From Halopiger goleimassiliensis (GTDB lineage: Archaea > Halobacteriota > Halobacteria > Halobacteriales > Natrialbaceae): 51,632 bases of DNA. Under the pieces are notes generated by a model. That model saw only the letters and a program-made list of their open reading frames with translations, was not told where the DNA came from and did no database searches. Where the stretch lies: the NCBI RefSeq assembly GCF_000455345.1, contig NZ_HG315691.1, forward strand, positions 141,087-192,718, written 5' to 3'. Below are positions 7,969-16,935 of this stretch, in pieces. A program made the position numbers and the translations under genes. Each line of letters begins with the position of its first letter. The stretch's first letter is position 1.

Positions 7969-8982
7969 CTACAGCCCGATGCCGAGCGTCTCGTCGGTCG
8001 TCTCGATGCTCTCCTCGGCGTCGGCCGCGCCCAGCACGGCGCGGATCGCGTCGACGTTCTCGGGGACGACGTCGGACTCCTGGTGGATGCCCTGGAACAG
8101 ATAGAGGTCCCTGCCGACCGTCGAGATCGACTCCTCCCAGATACAGTTCTCCCAGATGTCCCCTCGCGGACGGCCGACGTCCATGGCGTACTCCTTGAGT
8201 TTCCCGCTGCCGTCGATCGACAGCTCTTCGGGGATCAGGAACAGGCGCGATTCGTCGGCGAACAGGTCGCGGACCTCGGCGGCCTCGACCGCCTCCTCGA
8301 GGGTGACGTTGAGGCTGTGCATGTGCATCAGCGTCGCGGGCACCTTCATGCCCAGCGTATCGATGTCCAGGTCGTCGAAGATGGTCTCGACGTCGGGGCC
8401 GTGGTGCGAGGGGATGGTGACCGGGTTCGGCAGGATGTCGTTGATCGGGCCGCGACCGGTCTGGGCGGGGTCGCCGCCGCGGCGGACGAGCGTCGCGCGG
8501 ACCTTCTCGATGCCGTATGCCTCGCGCAGCGGGGCGATCACGCGCGAGAGGCCGGTCGTGTTACAGGAGACGACCCGGACGTGGTCGGCTCCCGTGGCGT
8601 CCTCGAAGTTCGACCGGGCGTTGAAGCTGGTGTCGACGAGGTCTGCGTCCTCGCCGCCCTGATAGAGCGCCGGCGTGTCGTAGGTCTCGTACATCGACTT
8701 GTTCTCCGCGCCGATTCCCGAGGGCGTGGCGTCGACGACGACGTCGGCCGCGTCCACGAGGTCCTCGACGGGACCGGCGATCTCGAGGCCCGCCTCGGCG
8801 AACCGGTCGGCGCGCTCTTCGACGGCGGCGTAGAGGTCGAACCCCTTGTCGACGGCCGTCTCGGCCTCGAAGTTCGGGCGCGTTTTGGCGACGCCCAGTA
8901 CCTCCATGTCGGGCTGGGCACGGACGGCGTCCGCGACGCGTTTGCCGATCGTGCCGTAGCCGTTGATCGCGACCTGAATCAT
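7969..8982 (-). CDS. gap: Type II glyceraldehyde-3-phosphate dehydrogenase
   Basis: A 337-residue archaeal-type GAPDH, oxidising glyceraldehyde 3-phosphate (or running in reverse in gluconeogenesis) with NAD(P). The N-terminal Rossmann motif is [14 protein letters not shown]. The catalytic cysteine lies in [10 protein letters not shown] near residue 140. Length and the absence of the bacterial SCTTNC signature fix it as type II. In haloarchaea this form is usually tied to gluconeogenesis (general knowledge, not visible here). No other glycolytic gene is adjacent. Confidence 0.96.
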   Translation of the reverse strand: MIQVAINGYGTIGKRVADAVRAQPDMEVLGVAKTRPNFEAETAVDKGFDLYAAVEERADRFAEAGLEIAGPVEDLVDAADVVVDATPSGIGAENKSMYETYDTPALYQGGEDADLVDTSFNARSNFEDATGADHVRVVSCNTTGLSRVIAPLREAYGIEKVRATLVRRGGDPAQTGRGPINDILPNPVTIPSHHGPDVETIFDDLDIDTLGMKVPATLMHMHSLNVTLEEAVEAAEVRDLFADESRLFLIPEELSIDGSGKLKEYAMDVGRPRGDIWENCIWEESISTVGRDLYLFQGIHQESDVVPENVDAIRAVLGAADAEESIETTDETLGIGL

Positions 8983-9130
8983 GTGTCCGGCAGTCCACTA
9001 CCGAGCGGGATAACCGTTTCGAGCCTTCTCGCCGGACTAGTACTCGGTTTCGAGTTCTCGTCTCGCGCTCGAGCCCCCGCGGTTTACGGGGCTTTCGCTC
9101 TGCGCCCCAAACGTCGTAAGCGGTCGCGGG

Positions 9131-10138
9131 ATGAGTGACCGCATGGATATCCAGCCGGGACGCGACGTCGACACGGGGTACGACACCCTGATTCGGTGGG
9201 TCGTTCTCGAGGGGAACCGGCTCCTCATCACGGCGGGGATCACGGTCGCCTTCTTCGCGCTCGCGTGGGCGCTCGTCGCGGCCGGCGAGCTCTCGGTCGG
9301 CCCCAGGAGTCCGATCCAGTCGATACTGGGAAGCGGCGTCGTCGCCGGGCTCTTCTCGCTGATCTCGGTGACGCTGGCGATCAACCAGCTGATCTCCTCG
9401 CGGGTCTTCGGGACGCTCGATCGGCTCCAGGAGAAACACGAGGGCGGGACGGAGCTGCGCGAGAGCGTCGGCGACATCGCCGACCACCCCTCGCCGCCGA
9501 TCCGGATCGCGTCGTTCATCTCCTTCATCGGCGGGATCGTCGCGGAGCAGGCCGACCGGTTGCCGGACGAGTACGCCCGCCGGGACGAGGCGGTCGCCGA
9601 CGAGATCGAGACCTACGCCGACAACGTCGACGAGTACGCCGGAATCGTCCAGGAGGTCTCGAGCGAGATGCCGCCCGAGAAGGTCATCTCGACGCTGGCG
9701 GGTCCGGACTTCGCCCACCACTTCGACCGCACCGACGAACTCCTGACCGAGCGGTACGAGCACCTCACCGCCGACGAGCGGGACGCGCTCGAGACGATCG
9801 CCGAACTGCTCGGCGCGGTCACCGTCTTCCGCCAGTACTTCAAGACCGTCGCCCTCCACCAGGAGCTCGCCCAGCTGTCGCGGCAGTTCATCGTCGTCGG
9901 CTTTCCGGCCCTCGTCGCCGCGTTGCTCGTCCCGCTGGCCTACGAGACGAACCCGCCGACGGTACTCACCTCGGCCCCGCTCGAGCCGGTCGTCTGCGCC
10001 ACGCTCGCGCTCGTCGCCGCGCCGCTGGTGCTGGTGATGGTCTACGTGCTCCGCATCGCGACCATCTTCCGGTACACGGTCACGGTCGCGCCGTTCGTGC
10101 CGCCCGTCGAGTGGCCGTGGTCGGAGGAGCCCGACTGA
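9131..10138 (+). CDS. Four-helix membrane protein, function unknown
   Basis: A 335-residue haloarchaeal protein. Hydrophobic helices are near residues 33-57 (LLITAGITVAFFALAWALVAAG) and 66-88, then a 140-residue acidic soluble region rich in Glu and helix (TYADNVDEYAGIVQEVSSEMP), then two helices near 255-275 and 290-315. The arrangement of two helices, cytoplasmic-like domain and two helices is common in haloarchaeal integral proteins of unknown role. MSDRMDIQ has a second possible start four codons in. Gene 10217 follows after 78 bp in the same direction. Confidence 0.8.
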   Translation: MSDRMDIQPGRDVDTGYDTLIRWVVLEGNRLLITAGITVAFFALAWALVAAGELSVGPRSPIQSILGSGVVAGLFSLISVTLAINQLISSRVFGTLDRLQEKHEGGTELRESVGDIADHPSPPIRIASFISFIGGIVAEQADRLPDEYARRDEAVADEIETYADNVDEYAGIVQEVSSEMPPEKVISTLAGPDFAHHFDRTDELLTERYEHLTADERDALETIAELLGAVTVFRQYFKTVALHQELAQLSRQFIVVGFPALVAALLVPLAYETNPPTVLTSAPLEPVVCATLALVAAPLVLVMVYVLRIATIFRYTVTVAPFVPPVEWPWSEEPD

Positions 10139-10216
10139 GCCGAGCGCGCGACGCGCGTCGCGAGCCGGACCCGCGGATGGCAAAACATTTCGGCCCGCTC
10201 GCGCGACAGTACGCGT

Positions 10217-11170
10217 ATGTCAGAACTCCGCGCGGCCGCCGAGACGGCCGTCGAACAGTGTCTGGAACTCCGGGGCGACGAGTCCTGCGTCGTCGTCACC
10301 GACGACGAGCGCGAATCGGTCGGCGAGGCCCTCTACGCCGTGGCCAGCGAGATCACCGACGACGCGGCCATCGTTCGCTACTCGCCGGGCGAGCAACACG
10401 GCGAGGAGCCGCCCGAACCCGTCGCGGCCGCCCTGGCCGGAGCCGACGCCTTCCTCGCGCCGACGACCAAGAGCCTGAGTCACACCCGCGCCCGGTCCGA
10501 GGCCACCGCGGCGGGCGGCCGCGGATCGACGCTGCCTGGCATCACCGAGGACGTCTTCGTCGCCGGCCTCGACGCCGACTACGACCGCATCCGGGAGGCC
10601 TGCGAGGAGACCCTCGAGCAGGTCGTCGACGCCGACGAGGTGCGCGTGACCACCGAGCGGGGTACCGACATTGCGTTCGCGATCGGCGACCGCGAGTGGC
10701 ACGAGGACACCGGCGACGTGAGCGACCCCGGCTCGTTCTCCAATCTCCCCGCCGGCGAGGTGTTCGTCAGCCCCGAATCGGCCGACGGCACCTACGTCGT
10801 CGACGGGACGATGCGCCCCCACGGCCTGCTCGAGGACGGCCAGGAACTCGAGTTCGTCGTCGAGGACGGCCTCGTCACCGACATCTCGGACGACGAGATC
10901 CGCCGACAGGTCGAGGACGCCGCAGACGAGGTCGGCGACGCGGCGTACAACCTCGCCGAACTCGGTATCGGGACGAACGTCGGCGTCGAGGAACTCGTCG
11001 GCTCCGTGCTGTTAGACGAGAAGGCCGCCGGAACCGTCCACATCGCCATCGGCGACAACGCCAGCATCGGCGGCGAGACGGAGGCTCCGCTGCACCTCGA
11101 CGGTATCCTCCGCGACCCGACGGTCTACGCCGACGGCGAACCGATCGACCTCCCGACGACGGAGAACTGA
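10217..11170 (+). CDS. M29-like aminopeptidase family protein (short form)
   Basis: A 317-residue member of the leucyl aminopeptidase (M29/AmpS-like) group. Candidate metal ligands are visible in order: Glu in NLPAGEVF, Glu in LAELGIGTN, His in TVHIAIGD and His-x-Asp in PLHLDGIL. The N-terminal half is shorter than in the 359-residue paralogue at 35897-36976, so peptidase activity is inferred from the ligands only. Start MSELRAAAE follows a normal spacing from the upstream membrane protein. A perfect 8-bp hairpin lies 57 bp after the stop. Confidence 0.82.
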   Translation: MSELRAAAETAVEQCLELRGDESCVVVTDDERESVGEALYAVASEITDDAAIVRYSPGEQHGEEPPEPVAAALAGADAFLAPTTKSLSHTRARSEATAAGGRGSTLPGITEDVFVAGLDADYDRIREACEETLEQVVDADEVRVTTERGTDIAFAIGDREWHEDTGDVSDPGSFSNLPAGEVFVSPESADGTYVVDGTMRPHGLLEDGQELEFVVEDGLVTDISDDEIRRQVEDAADEVGDAAYNLAELGIGTNVGVEELVGSVLLDEKAAGTVHIAIGDNASIGGETEAPLHLDGILRDPTVYADGEPIDLPTTEN

Positions 11171-11227
11171 CGCCGATCGATTTGGTAGCGACGCTCACCG
11201 ACGTTCGGGGTCATAGCCGACTCGAGA

Positions 11228-11247
11228 CCGGACGGCTCGCCGTCCGG
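11228..11247 (+). terminator. Perfect 8-bp hairpin between M29-like gene and purS
   Basis: CCGGACGG-CTCG-CCGTCCGG is a perfect inverted repeat with a four-base loop. No T-run follows directly, so it may be a processing or attenuation structure rather than a terminator. Confidence 0.35.
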
Positions 11248-11379
11248 AGAGACGCTCCGTTACGCCGGGTTTCGGTCCGGTCGGTGGACGGAGCCCGTCG
11301 ACGCCGACGAGTATCCACGAACGTGGAATACGACGGCGAGGCGAAAGCGTTTTTGAGCACGGATGCGGGGTTTCGGGTG

Positions 11380-11631
11380 ATGACCGCCTACACCGCGACG
11401 GTGACGGTTCGACTCAAACGCGGCGTCCTCGATCCGGAGGCTGAGACGACGAAGCAGGCCCTGGAACGGCTGGGCTTCGAACTCGAGGCCCTTCGCTCGG
11501 CCGACCGCTTCGAGGTCGACCTCGAGGCCGCCTCGGCGGACGAGGCCCGCGAGCGCGCCGACGAGATGGCCGAACGGCTGCTGGCGAACCCGACCATCCA
11601 CGACTACGACGTGGAGGTCGCCGAACGCTAA
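11380..11631 (+). CDS. purS: Phosphoribosylformylglycinamidine synthase subunit PurS
   Basis: An 83-residue protein, the usual PurS size. It is the small structural subunit that, with PurQ and PurL, converts FGAR to FGAM in purine synthesis. Family features: TATVTVRLKRGVLDPEAETT at the start, ALERLGFE in the middle and the AERLLANPTIHDYDVEV ending. The frame is open upstream, but MTAYTATVTV is the conserved N-terminus. It is followed by purQ after an unusual 59-nt spacer; no purL is in the window. Confidence 0.96.
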   Translation: MTAYTATVTVRLKRGVLDPEAETTKQALERLGFELEALRSADRFEVDLEAASADEARERADEMAERLLANPTIHDYDVEVAER

Positions 11632-11694
11632 ATGACGGTTTCGATCACGACGACCGACACTGTCGGTCGACACACCGAGGGGTGTCGACTGTGA
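11632..11694 (+). other. Mini-ORF and inverted repeats between purS and purQ
   Basis: Directly after the purS TAA an ATG opens a 20-codon frame, MTVSITTTDTVGRHTEGCRL, whose TGA overlaps the purQ GTG as GTGA. Its first five codons encode the same MTVSI that begins purQ, as if the purQ start were duplicated and then shifted out of frame. Between them lies the palindrome GACCGACA-C-TGTCGGTC. This may couple translation of the two subunits, or be a scar of a small insertion. Confidence 0.55.
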
Positions 11695-12380
11695 CAGTGT
11701 CGATCGTCCGCTTCGGCGGCTCGAACTGCGACCGCGACGCCGCGCGCGCCCTCGAACACCTCGGCATCGACGCCGAGATCGTCTGGCACGAGGACGGTCT
11801 CCCCGCCGACACCTCAGGAATCGTCCTGCCGGGCGGGTTCTCCTACGGGGACTACCTCCGGGCCGGTGCGATGGCCGCCCGGTCGCCGATCATGGAAGCG
11901 GTCCGTGAGGCCGCGGCCGACGGCGTGCCCGTGCTCGGCGTCTGTAACGGGGCCCAGATCGGCTGCGAGTCCGGGCTGACCGAGGGAGCCTTTACCACGA
12001 ACGAGAGCGCCCGGTTCCAGTGCGAGCACGTCTACCTGCGGGTCGAACGTGCGGACACGCCCTGGACCGCCGCCTACGAGGAAGGCGAGGTCATCGAGGT
12101 TCCCATCGCCCACGGCGAGGGCCGGTACGAGATCGACGACGACCGCCTCGCCGAGCTCGAGGCCGAGGACCGAATCCTCTTCCGCTACTGCGACGAGGAC
12201 GGCGAGACCGGCCCCGACGTGAACCCGAACGGCTCGAAGCACGACGTCGCGGGCGTGCTCGGCGACCGCGAGACCGTCGCCGTGTTGATGCCCCACCCCG
12301 AACGCGCCACGCTGCCCGAGATCGGACCGACCGACGGCCAGGGGATCCTCCGGGGCTTCGAGACGGCCAGCGACGCCTGA
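11691..12380 (+). CDS. purQ: Phosphoribosylformylglycinamidine synthase subunit PurQ
   Basis: A 229-residue class I glutamine amidotransferase supplying ammonia to PurL. The nucleophile cysteine is in VLGVCNGAQIG near residue 85, and the His-Glu pair is in HPERATLPE near the C-terminus. GTG at 11691 gives MTVSIVRFGGSNCDRD, the conserved family start; a GTG at 11682 would add three residues. It is the second gene of a purS-purQ unit with a mini-ORF between. Confidence 0.96.
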   Translation: MTVSIVRFGGSNCDRDAARALEHLGIDAEIVWHEDGLPADTSGIVLPGGFSYGDYLRAGAMAARSPIMEAVREAAADGVPVLGVCNGAQIGCESGLTEGAFTTNESARFQCEHVYLRVERADTPWTAAYEEGEVIEVPIAHGEGRYEIDDDRLAELEAEDRILFRYCDEDGETGPDVNPNGSKHDVAGVLGDRETVAVLMPHPERATLPEIGPTDGQGILRGFETASDA

Positions 12381-12464
12381 TCGAGGCTCGAGTCGAGCAC
12401 CCACCTTCTACCGGATCCGTCACTCAGGAAAGAAAAGTATGCCTTCGGTACGAAGAGGATCGAT

Positions 12465-12704
12465 ATGAGCTACGGCAGACCGATCGCTGCAGCCGTTTCC
12501 GGTGGGATCCTCGCGTCCGTCGGCTACGCGCTGTTTCCCGACTGGACGGAACTCGAGTGGCAAGGGTTGGTCCTCGCTACCATCACGGTCGGTCTGGTGA
12601 TCGTCATCGGTCTCTCCCTGTGTCTGTACGGACTGTTCACCGGAATCGAAACCGCAGTCGCCGCTGGAACCGAACGAACGCCCGACGACGGGTCGGCTGA
12701 CTGA
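12465..12704 (+). CDS. Small two-helix membrane protein
   Basis: A 79-residue protein with hydrophobic helices near residues 8-24 (AAAVSGGILASVGYALF) and 33-58 (GLVLATITVGLVIVIGLSL), then a short acidic tail. No recognised domain. The ATG at 12465 gives a compact protein with its first helix near the N-terminus, as expected. It stands alone and converges with the next gene. Confidence 0.65.
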   Translation: MSYGRPIAAAVSGGILASVGYALFPDWTELEWQGLVLATITVGLVIVIGLSLCLYGLFTGIETAVAAGTERTPDDGSAD

Positions 12705-12759
12705 CCGGACACGCATACCGATCGAACGGGAATTCGCCGCTATCGACGACGACCGGCGA

Positions 12760-13053
12760 TCAGGTAACGTACAGCGAGTAGGCGATCACCAGGAAGCCGG
12801 CGAGCATCAACAGGCTCTCGAGGAGGATGCCGGTCTGGAGGGCGACGTCCAGCAGTTCGTAGAGGGTCCCCGCGAGGACGAGTCCGAGCGTCACGAGCCC
12901 GAACCCGAGCGCCAGCAGTCCCAGCGCCCGCTGTCGCGTGCGGCGGTAGGCGCGGTAGGCCAGCAACGTGATCAGCCCGCCGACGACCAGACTGAGCGTC
13001 TTCACGACGGCGAGCGCGATGGAGCTCGGCACTCCGGCGACGTCCGGACTCAT
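12760..13053 (-). CDS. Three-helix membrane protein (haloarchaeal DUF7521-like)
   Basis: A 97-residue protein with helices near residues 12-32, 43-63 and 75-95 and a conserved-looking Arg-rich loop, AYRAYRRTRQRALG. The layout matches a small haloarchaeal family that I tentatively place as DUF7521. Function unknown. It lies 67 bp downstream of the copper ATPase on the same strand and could be co-transcribed with it. Confidence 0.7.
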   Translation of the reverse strand: MSPDVAGVPSSIALAVVKTLSLVVGGLITLLAYRAYRRTRQRALGLLALGFGLVTLGLVLAGTLYELLDVALQTGILLESLLMLAGFLVIAYSLYVT

Positions 13054-13120
13054 AGCTGCTACGTGTCGAATTTCGAGACGACGACCAAGTAATTTGTCGT
13101 TTTCGGGAGCCGACGGCCCG

Positions 13121-15544
13121 TCAGATCGACCGGGCGGAGTTGAGCACGACGAGGAGGCTGCTCGAGCCCATCGCGAGGGCGGCCAGCAGCGGGTTCAACA
13201 GGCCGGTGATCGCGAGCGGGATGGCGACGGCGTTGTAGACGAACGCCCAGCCGAGGTTCTGGCGGATCCGACGGTTCGTGCGGCGGGCGATCGCGAGCGT
13301 CTCGCTGACGGCCGAAAGGTCGTCGCCGACGATCACCGCGTCCGCGGCGTCGGTCGCGAGTTTCGTCCCGCTGCCCATCGCGATGCCGACGTCTGCCGCC
13401 GCGAGCGCCGGCGCGTCGTTGCTCCCGTCGCCGACCATCGCGACCGTCCCGCGGGAGCGAAGTCGCCGGACAGTCTCGGCTTTCCCCTCCGGCGGCACGC
13501 CGGCGAACACCTCGTCGACGCCCGCGACGGCGCGGAACCGGTCGGCGGCCGCCCCCTCGTCGCCGGTGAGAACGATCACCTCCCGTCCCTCGCCGAGGGT
13601 CGCGACCGCCTCGCGCCAGGACTCCCGCGGGGTATCGCCGACGACGATCACGCCGCGTGCGCGGCCGTCCCAGCCGACCACGACGGGGACGTCCCCGGCC
13701 GCTCGAGCCGTCTCGACGCGGGACTCGAGTTCAGCGGGAAGCTTCAGCCCTCGTTCGCGGAGGTAGTCCGGGTGGCCCACGACCACACGGTCGCCGTCGA
13801 CGACGCCGCTGACGCCGCGACGGTCCCGTTCGAACGCCTCGACCGAGACGTTCGTCGGGGCGTCGTCGCTCGAGTCGCCGTCCCTCGAGCCGTCGTCGGG
13901 AAGCGCCTCGACGATGGCGTCGCCGATCGGGTGCGCCGAGAGCGCCTCGACGGCCGCCGCGCGGCGGTGGAGTCGGGCGGCGTCGCTCCTGGGGGCGTGG
14001 ACGTCGGTGACGGTCATCGCGCCCGTCGTTAGCGTGCCGGTCTTGTCGAGGACGACGACGTCGACGTCCGGCGCATCCTCGAACAGCGTCTCCGCGGCGA
14101 CGACGATGCCGCGTTTCGCCGCGGCCTGGATCCCGGCGGCAACCGCCAGCGGCGTCGCCAGCCCCAGCGCGCAGGGACAGGAGACGATGACGGCGGTCAA
14201 CCCGACCAGAAGCGCCGCAGAGAGGGTCGAGCCCGTCGCCAGCAACCCGAGGGTCGCGAGCGCCGCCAGCGAGAGGACGAGCGGCACGAAGACCGTCGCG
14301 AGTTTGTCGGCCAGCCGCTGGACGCCCGGCCGCGCGCTCTGGATCGACCAGAGGACGGAGACGAGCCGATCGAGCGTGCTCTCGGCCTCCTCGCCCACCG
14401 CGACGACGAGCGGGGCGTCCGTCACCACGGTCCCGCCCCGGACGGGGTCGCCGGGTTCCGTCTCGACCGGTACCGACTCGCCGGTCACGAGCGACTCGTC
14501 GACCGCCGCCTGGCCCTCGCACACCTCGCCGTCCAGCGGGACGCGCTCGCCGGGTTTGACGAGCAGGCGGTCACCGGGCGAGACCTCCTCGAGCGGGACG
14601 GTCTCGCCGTTCTCGAGGCGCGCTTCGTCGACCTGCTGTTCGGTCAGTTCCGAAAGCAGGCCCGTGGCGCGGCGTTTGATCCGGTCCTCGTAGTAGGCAC
14701 CGCCGGTGACGACGAGGACGACCGCGACGGTGACGTCGAAGTAGAAGTCGGTCCGTCCGAGGACCATCGCGAGCGTGCTGTAGGCGTAGGCCCCCACTGC
14801 GGCGGTCGCGACGAGCAAGTCCATGTTGGGTACGCCCGCCCGCAGGCTAACGACGGCACCCCGAAGAATCGGCCACCCCGTGTAGAAGAGGACGAACGAG
14901 GTCATGAGCCAGATGTGGACCGCGACGTAGTAGCCGTCGTACGAACCGAAGTCGGCGACGGGGTCGTACCCGAAGTAGGTCGGATAGAGGAAGACGGCGT
15001 ACCAGACCATCACCATCATCCCGAAGAGGCCGCCGCCGACCAGGAACTTCACGAGGTCCCGCTCGCCGTCGGCGTCCGCCGTCCCCTCCGTCCCGCGTTC
15101 GCTGGCTCGATAGCCATACCCCGAGATGCGTTCGGACACCGCCTCGGCCGACAGCCGGTCCGGATCGTAGACGACGCGCATCGTCTCCGTCGCGTAACTG
15201 GCCGCGGCCCCGCGGACGTCGTCGATCGACTCCGCGCGCGCCTCGAGGAACGCCTCGCAGGTCGAACAGTGCATACCGTCGACGTGAACGAACGTCTCCT
15301 CGCCGTCGAGTGCATCGAGGTCCTTCGCCTCCTCGTCCGCGCGCGATCGGACGGTCTCACGCTCGACATCGTCGACCGACTCGAGCGTCCGGGCGACCTC
15401 GAGACAGCCACGACAGCAGAACCGGCCCTCGAGGTCGCTCCCGACGAAGGGATCGTCCGGGAGCGGGAGGTCACAGAGGGCACAGCCGTCCGCGCTCGAG
15501 GAGGGGGTCGCGTCGCGGTCCGGTTCCGGTACTGGTACCGTCAT
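13121..15544 (-). CDS. Copper-translocating P-type ATPase, CcoI/FixI-like
   Basis: An 807-residue P1B-type ATPase. The N-terminus carries a Cys module, CALCDLPLP...FCCRGCLEV, as in CcoI/FixI, then a heavy-metal domain with GMHCSTC near residue 95. The core has CPCALGLATP in the transport helix (Cu(I) type), DKTGTLT (phosphorylated Asp), HPIGDAIVE and GDGSNDAPAL. CcoI-type pumps load copper into haem-copper oxidases from the membrane side. The location beside ba3 oxidase and a TauE/SafE-like protein fits that role. The specific CcoI assignment is an inference from the N-terminal Cys module plus context. Confidence 0.92.
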   Translation of the reverse strand: MTVPVPEPDRDATPSSSADGCALCDLPLPDDPFVGSDLEGRFCCRGCLEVARTLESVDDVERETVRSRADEEAKDLDALDGEETFVHVDGMHCSTCEAFLEARAESIDDVRGAAASYATETMRVVYDPDRLSAEAVSERISGYGYRASERGTEGTADADGERDLVKFLVGGGLFGMMVMVWYAVFLYPTYFGYDPVADFGSYDGYYVAVHIWLMTSFVLFYTGWPILRGAVVSLRAGVPNMDLLVATAAVGAYAYSTLAMVLGRTDFYFDVTVAVVLVVTGGAYYEDRIKRRATGLLSELTEQQVDEARLENGETVPLEEVSPGDRLLVKPGERVPLDGEVCEGQAAVDESLVTGESVPVETEPGDPVRGGTVVTDAPLVVAVGEEAESTLDRLVSVLWSIQSARPGVQRLADKLATVFVPLVLSLAALATLGLLATGSTLSAALLVGLTAVIVSCPCALGLATPLAVAAGIQAAAKRGIVVAAETLFEDAPDVDVVVLDKTGTLTTGAMTVTDVHAPRSDAARLHRRAAAVEALSAHPIGDAIVEALPDDGSRDGDSSDDAPTNVSVEAFERDRRGVSGVVDGDRVVVGHPDYLRERGLKLPAELESRVETARAAGDVPVVVGWDGRARGVIVVGDTPRESWREAVATLGEGREVIVLTGDEGAAADRFRAVAGVDEVFAGVPPEGKAETVRRLRSRGTVAMVGDGSNDAPALAAADVGIAMGSGTKLATDAADAVIVGDDLSAVSETLAIARRTNRRIRQNLGWAFVYNAVAIPLAITGLLNPLLAALAMGSSSLLVVLNSARSI

Positions 15545-15554
15545 CGCGGATCGG

Positions 15555-16403
15555 TTACAGCGGCTGGTAGAACGGCAACGGCAGGTGTGGCAGGAAGTCG
15601 ATGCCGTACAGCATCAGACCGTGCTGGAGCGGTACGTAGCCGAGCACGAGGAAGCCGACGCCGAGCGCCCGGTGGAGGCGAACGCGGGTCTCCGGTTCGA
15701 TCGAGGAGAGTACGGTGCCGTAGAGGAACAACGTCGGGATCGTCCCGAGACCGAGCGCGGCCAGCGACAGCGCCCCCCGGATCGGGTCGCCCAGCGCGAA
15801 GGCGTAGAGGTAGGCCGGATAGATGATCGGACACGGCAACAGCCCGTGGACCGCCCCGAGGGCGACGATTCCCGGTGACCTCGCCAGCCGGTCGACGCGG
15901 CTGGCCAGCAGGCCGGAGAGCCACCGGAACAGCGGGCCGACGAGGGGGAGGCCGTGGGGAAGCCCGGCCTGCCCGCGCAGGTAGTAGAGGCCGCTGGCGA
16001 TGATCGCGACGCCGACCAGGATGCCGACGGCACCGCGGACCGAATTGCCCGTCGCGACGACGGCGTCGGTCGACGTGAACGCGAGACCCCCGAGCAGGCC
16101 GAACAGGCCGCCGATCACCGCGTAGCTGGCCGTCCGACCGAGGTTGAACAGCCCGTGCTGGCGGACCTCGAACACGGAGAGGTGGCTCCCCCGACCTCGA
16201 GCGCCGTCGCGGTCGGTGGCGGTCATCCGATCGGCGTACGTCGTCACCAGCGGGCCACACATCCCGAGACAGTGGACGCCGGCGAGCAGGCCGACGAGCA
16301 GCAGTAGCAGCAGGTCGACGTTCTCGGCGGCGACCGCTGCGGTACTGTGATCGTGCCCGTGCTCGAGTACCGTCAGGGTGACCGCCGCGTCCAGTTCGAG
16401 CAT
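15555..16403 (-). CDS. Sulfite exporter TauE/SafE-family membrane protein
   Basis: A 282-residue protein with about six to seven helices. The N-terminal segment LLLLLLVGLLAGVHCLGMCGPLV carries the His and paired Cys pattern (HCLGMCGP) typical of TauE/SafE-like proteins found next to copper ATPases in oxidase assembly clusters. That suggests handling of copper or thiols rather than sulfite. It ends 10 bp before the ATPase start and is almost certainly co-transcribed with it. Confidence 0.85.
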   Translation of the reverse strand: MLELDAAVTLTVLEHGHDHSTAAVAAENVDLLLLLLVGLLAGVHCLGMCGPLVTTYADRMTATDRDGARGRGSHLSVFEVRQHGLFNLGRTASYAVIGGLFGLLGGLAFTSTDAVVATGNSVRGAVGILVGVAIIASGLYYLRGQAGLPHGLPLVGPLFRWLSGLLASRVDRLARSPGIVALGAVHGLLPCPIIYPAYLYAFALGDPIRGALSLAALGLGTIPTLFLYGTVLSSIEPETRVRLHRALGVGFLVLGYVPLQHGLMLYGIDFLPHLPLPFYQPL

Positions 16404-16409
16404 AGAGGG

Positions 16410-16616
16410 TTACGACGCCGCGCCGTTCGTGCCGTGTTCCTCGTGGCCTTCGACGGGAGAAAACGCCACGTACAGGCAGGTCAGGATCAACAGGACGTTG
16501 ACCGCGGAGACGACGCCAGCGGTCAGCGATCCCTCGAGACCGTACCACGCGAGCGGGAGAATCGCCAGGAGCCCGACCACGAGGAGCCGTCGCGGCGGGA
16601 GTTCGTGAAGGTCCAT
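16410..16616 (-). CDS. Small membrane protein of the oxidase locus
   Basis: A 68-residue protein with two helices (RLLVVGLLAILPLAWYG and AVNVLLILTCLYVAFSPV) and a His-containing tail, EGHEEHGTNG. It ends six bases before the TauE/SafE-like gene, so the three minus-strand genes form one unit. Similar short proteins are annotated as cytochrome ba3 oxidase accessory subunits in haloarchaea (recollection, not tested). Confidence 0.7.
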   Translation of the reverse strand: MDLHELPPRRLLVVGLLAILPLAWYGLEGSLTAGVVSAVNVLLILTCLYVAFSPVEGHEEHGTNGAAS

Positions 16617-16716
16617 ATTGGAACCAGAGTATAGCTGCTACTTAAACGATACAGGATTTCCCACCGTGTTGGAACAGCACCCGACGATAAGATACCGATT
16701 ATCCCTATGATCGGCT

Positions 16717-16935
16717 ATGAGTTCGACTACAGAACGACAGGTCGACGAACCAGTGGAGGACGAGCTGGTTCGTGAGATCGGCCACGACGAGTACGATCCG
16801 ATCGGGACGCTCGTGCTCATCGGGTTGTACTTCCTGATTCTGGTCGCAATGTGGTTGTTCATGTACTTCGTCGAATTCCTCGGGAACGGCCCGACGGTCG
16901 TCGGCTGGCTCGGAACGGGGGTCGGAGTGGTATGA
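16717..16935 (+). CDS. cbaD: ba3-type oxidase small subunit CbaD
   Basis: A 72-residue protein with a charged N-terminus containing EIGHDEYDPIGTL and one long helix (LIGLYFLILVAMWLFMYFVEFL). This matches the one-helix subunit preceding subunit II in haloarchaeal ba3 operons. Its TGA overlaps the next ATG (ATGA), so translation is coupled. The symbol follows Natronomonas usage and is assigned from position and shape. Confidence 0.78.
   Translation: MSSTTERQVDEPVEDELVREIGHDEYDPIGTLVLIGLYFLILVAMWLFMYFVEFLGNGPTVVGWLGTGVGVV

Noticed and set aside
8561-10183. 540-codon minus frame over the membrane protein gene
   Set aside because: Antisense shadow; the plus-strand protein has real membrane helices.
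11323-11379. Longer N-terminus for PurS
   Set aside because: Family length is about 83 residues and MTAYTATV is the conserved start; the extension looks noncoding.
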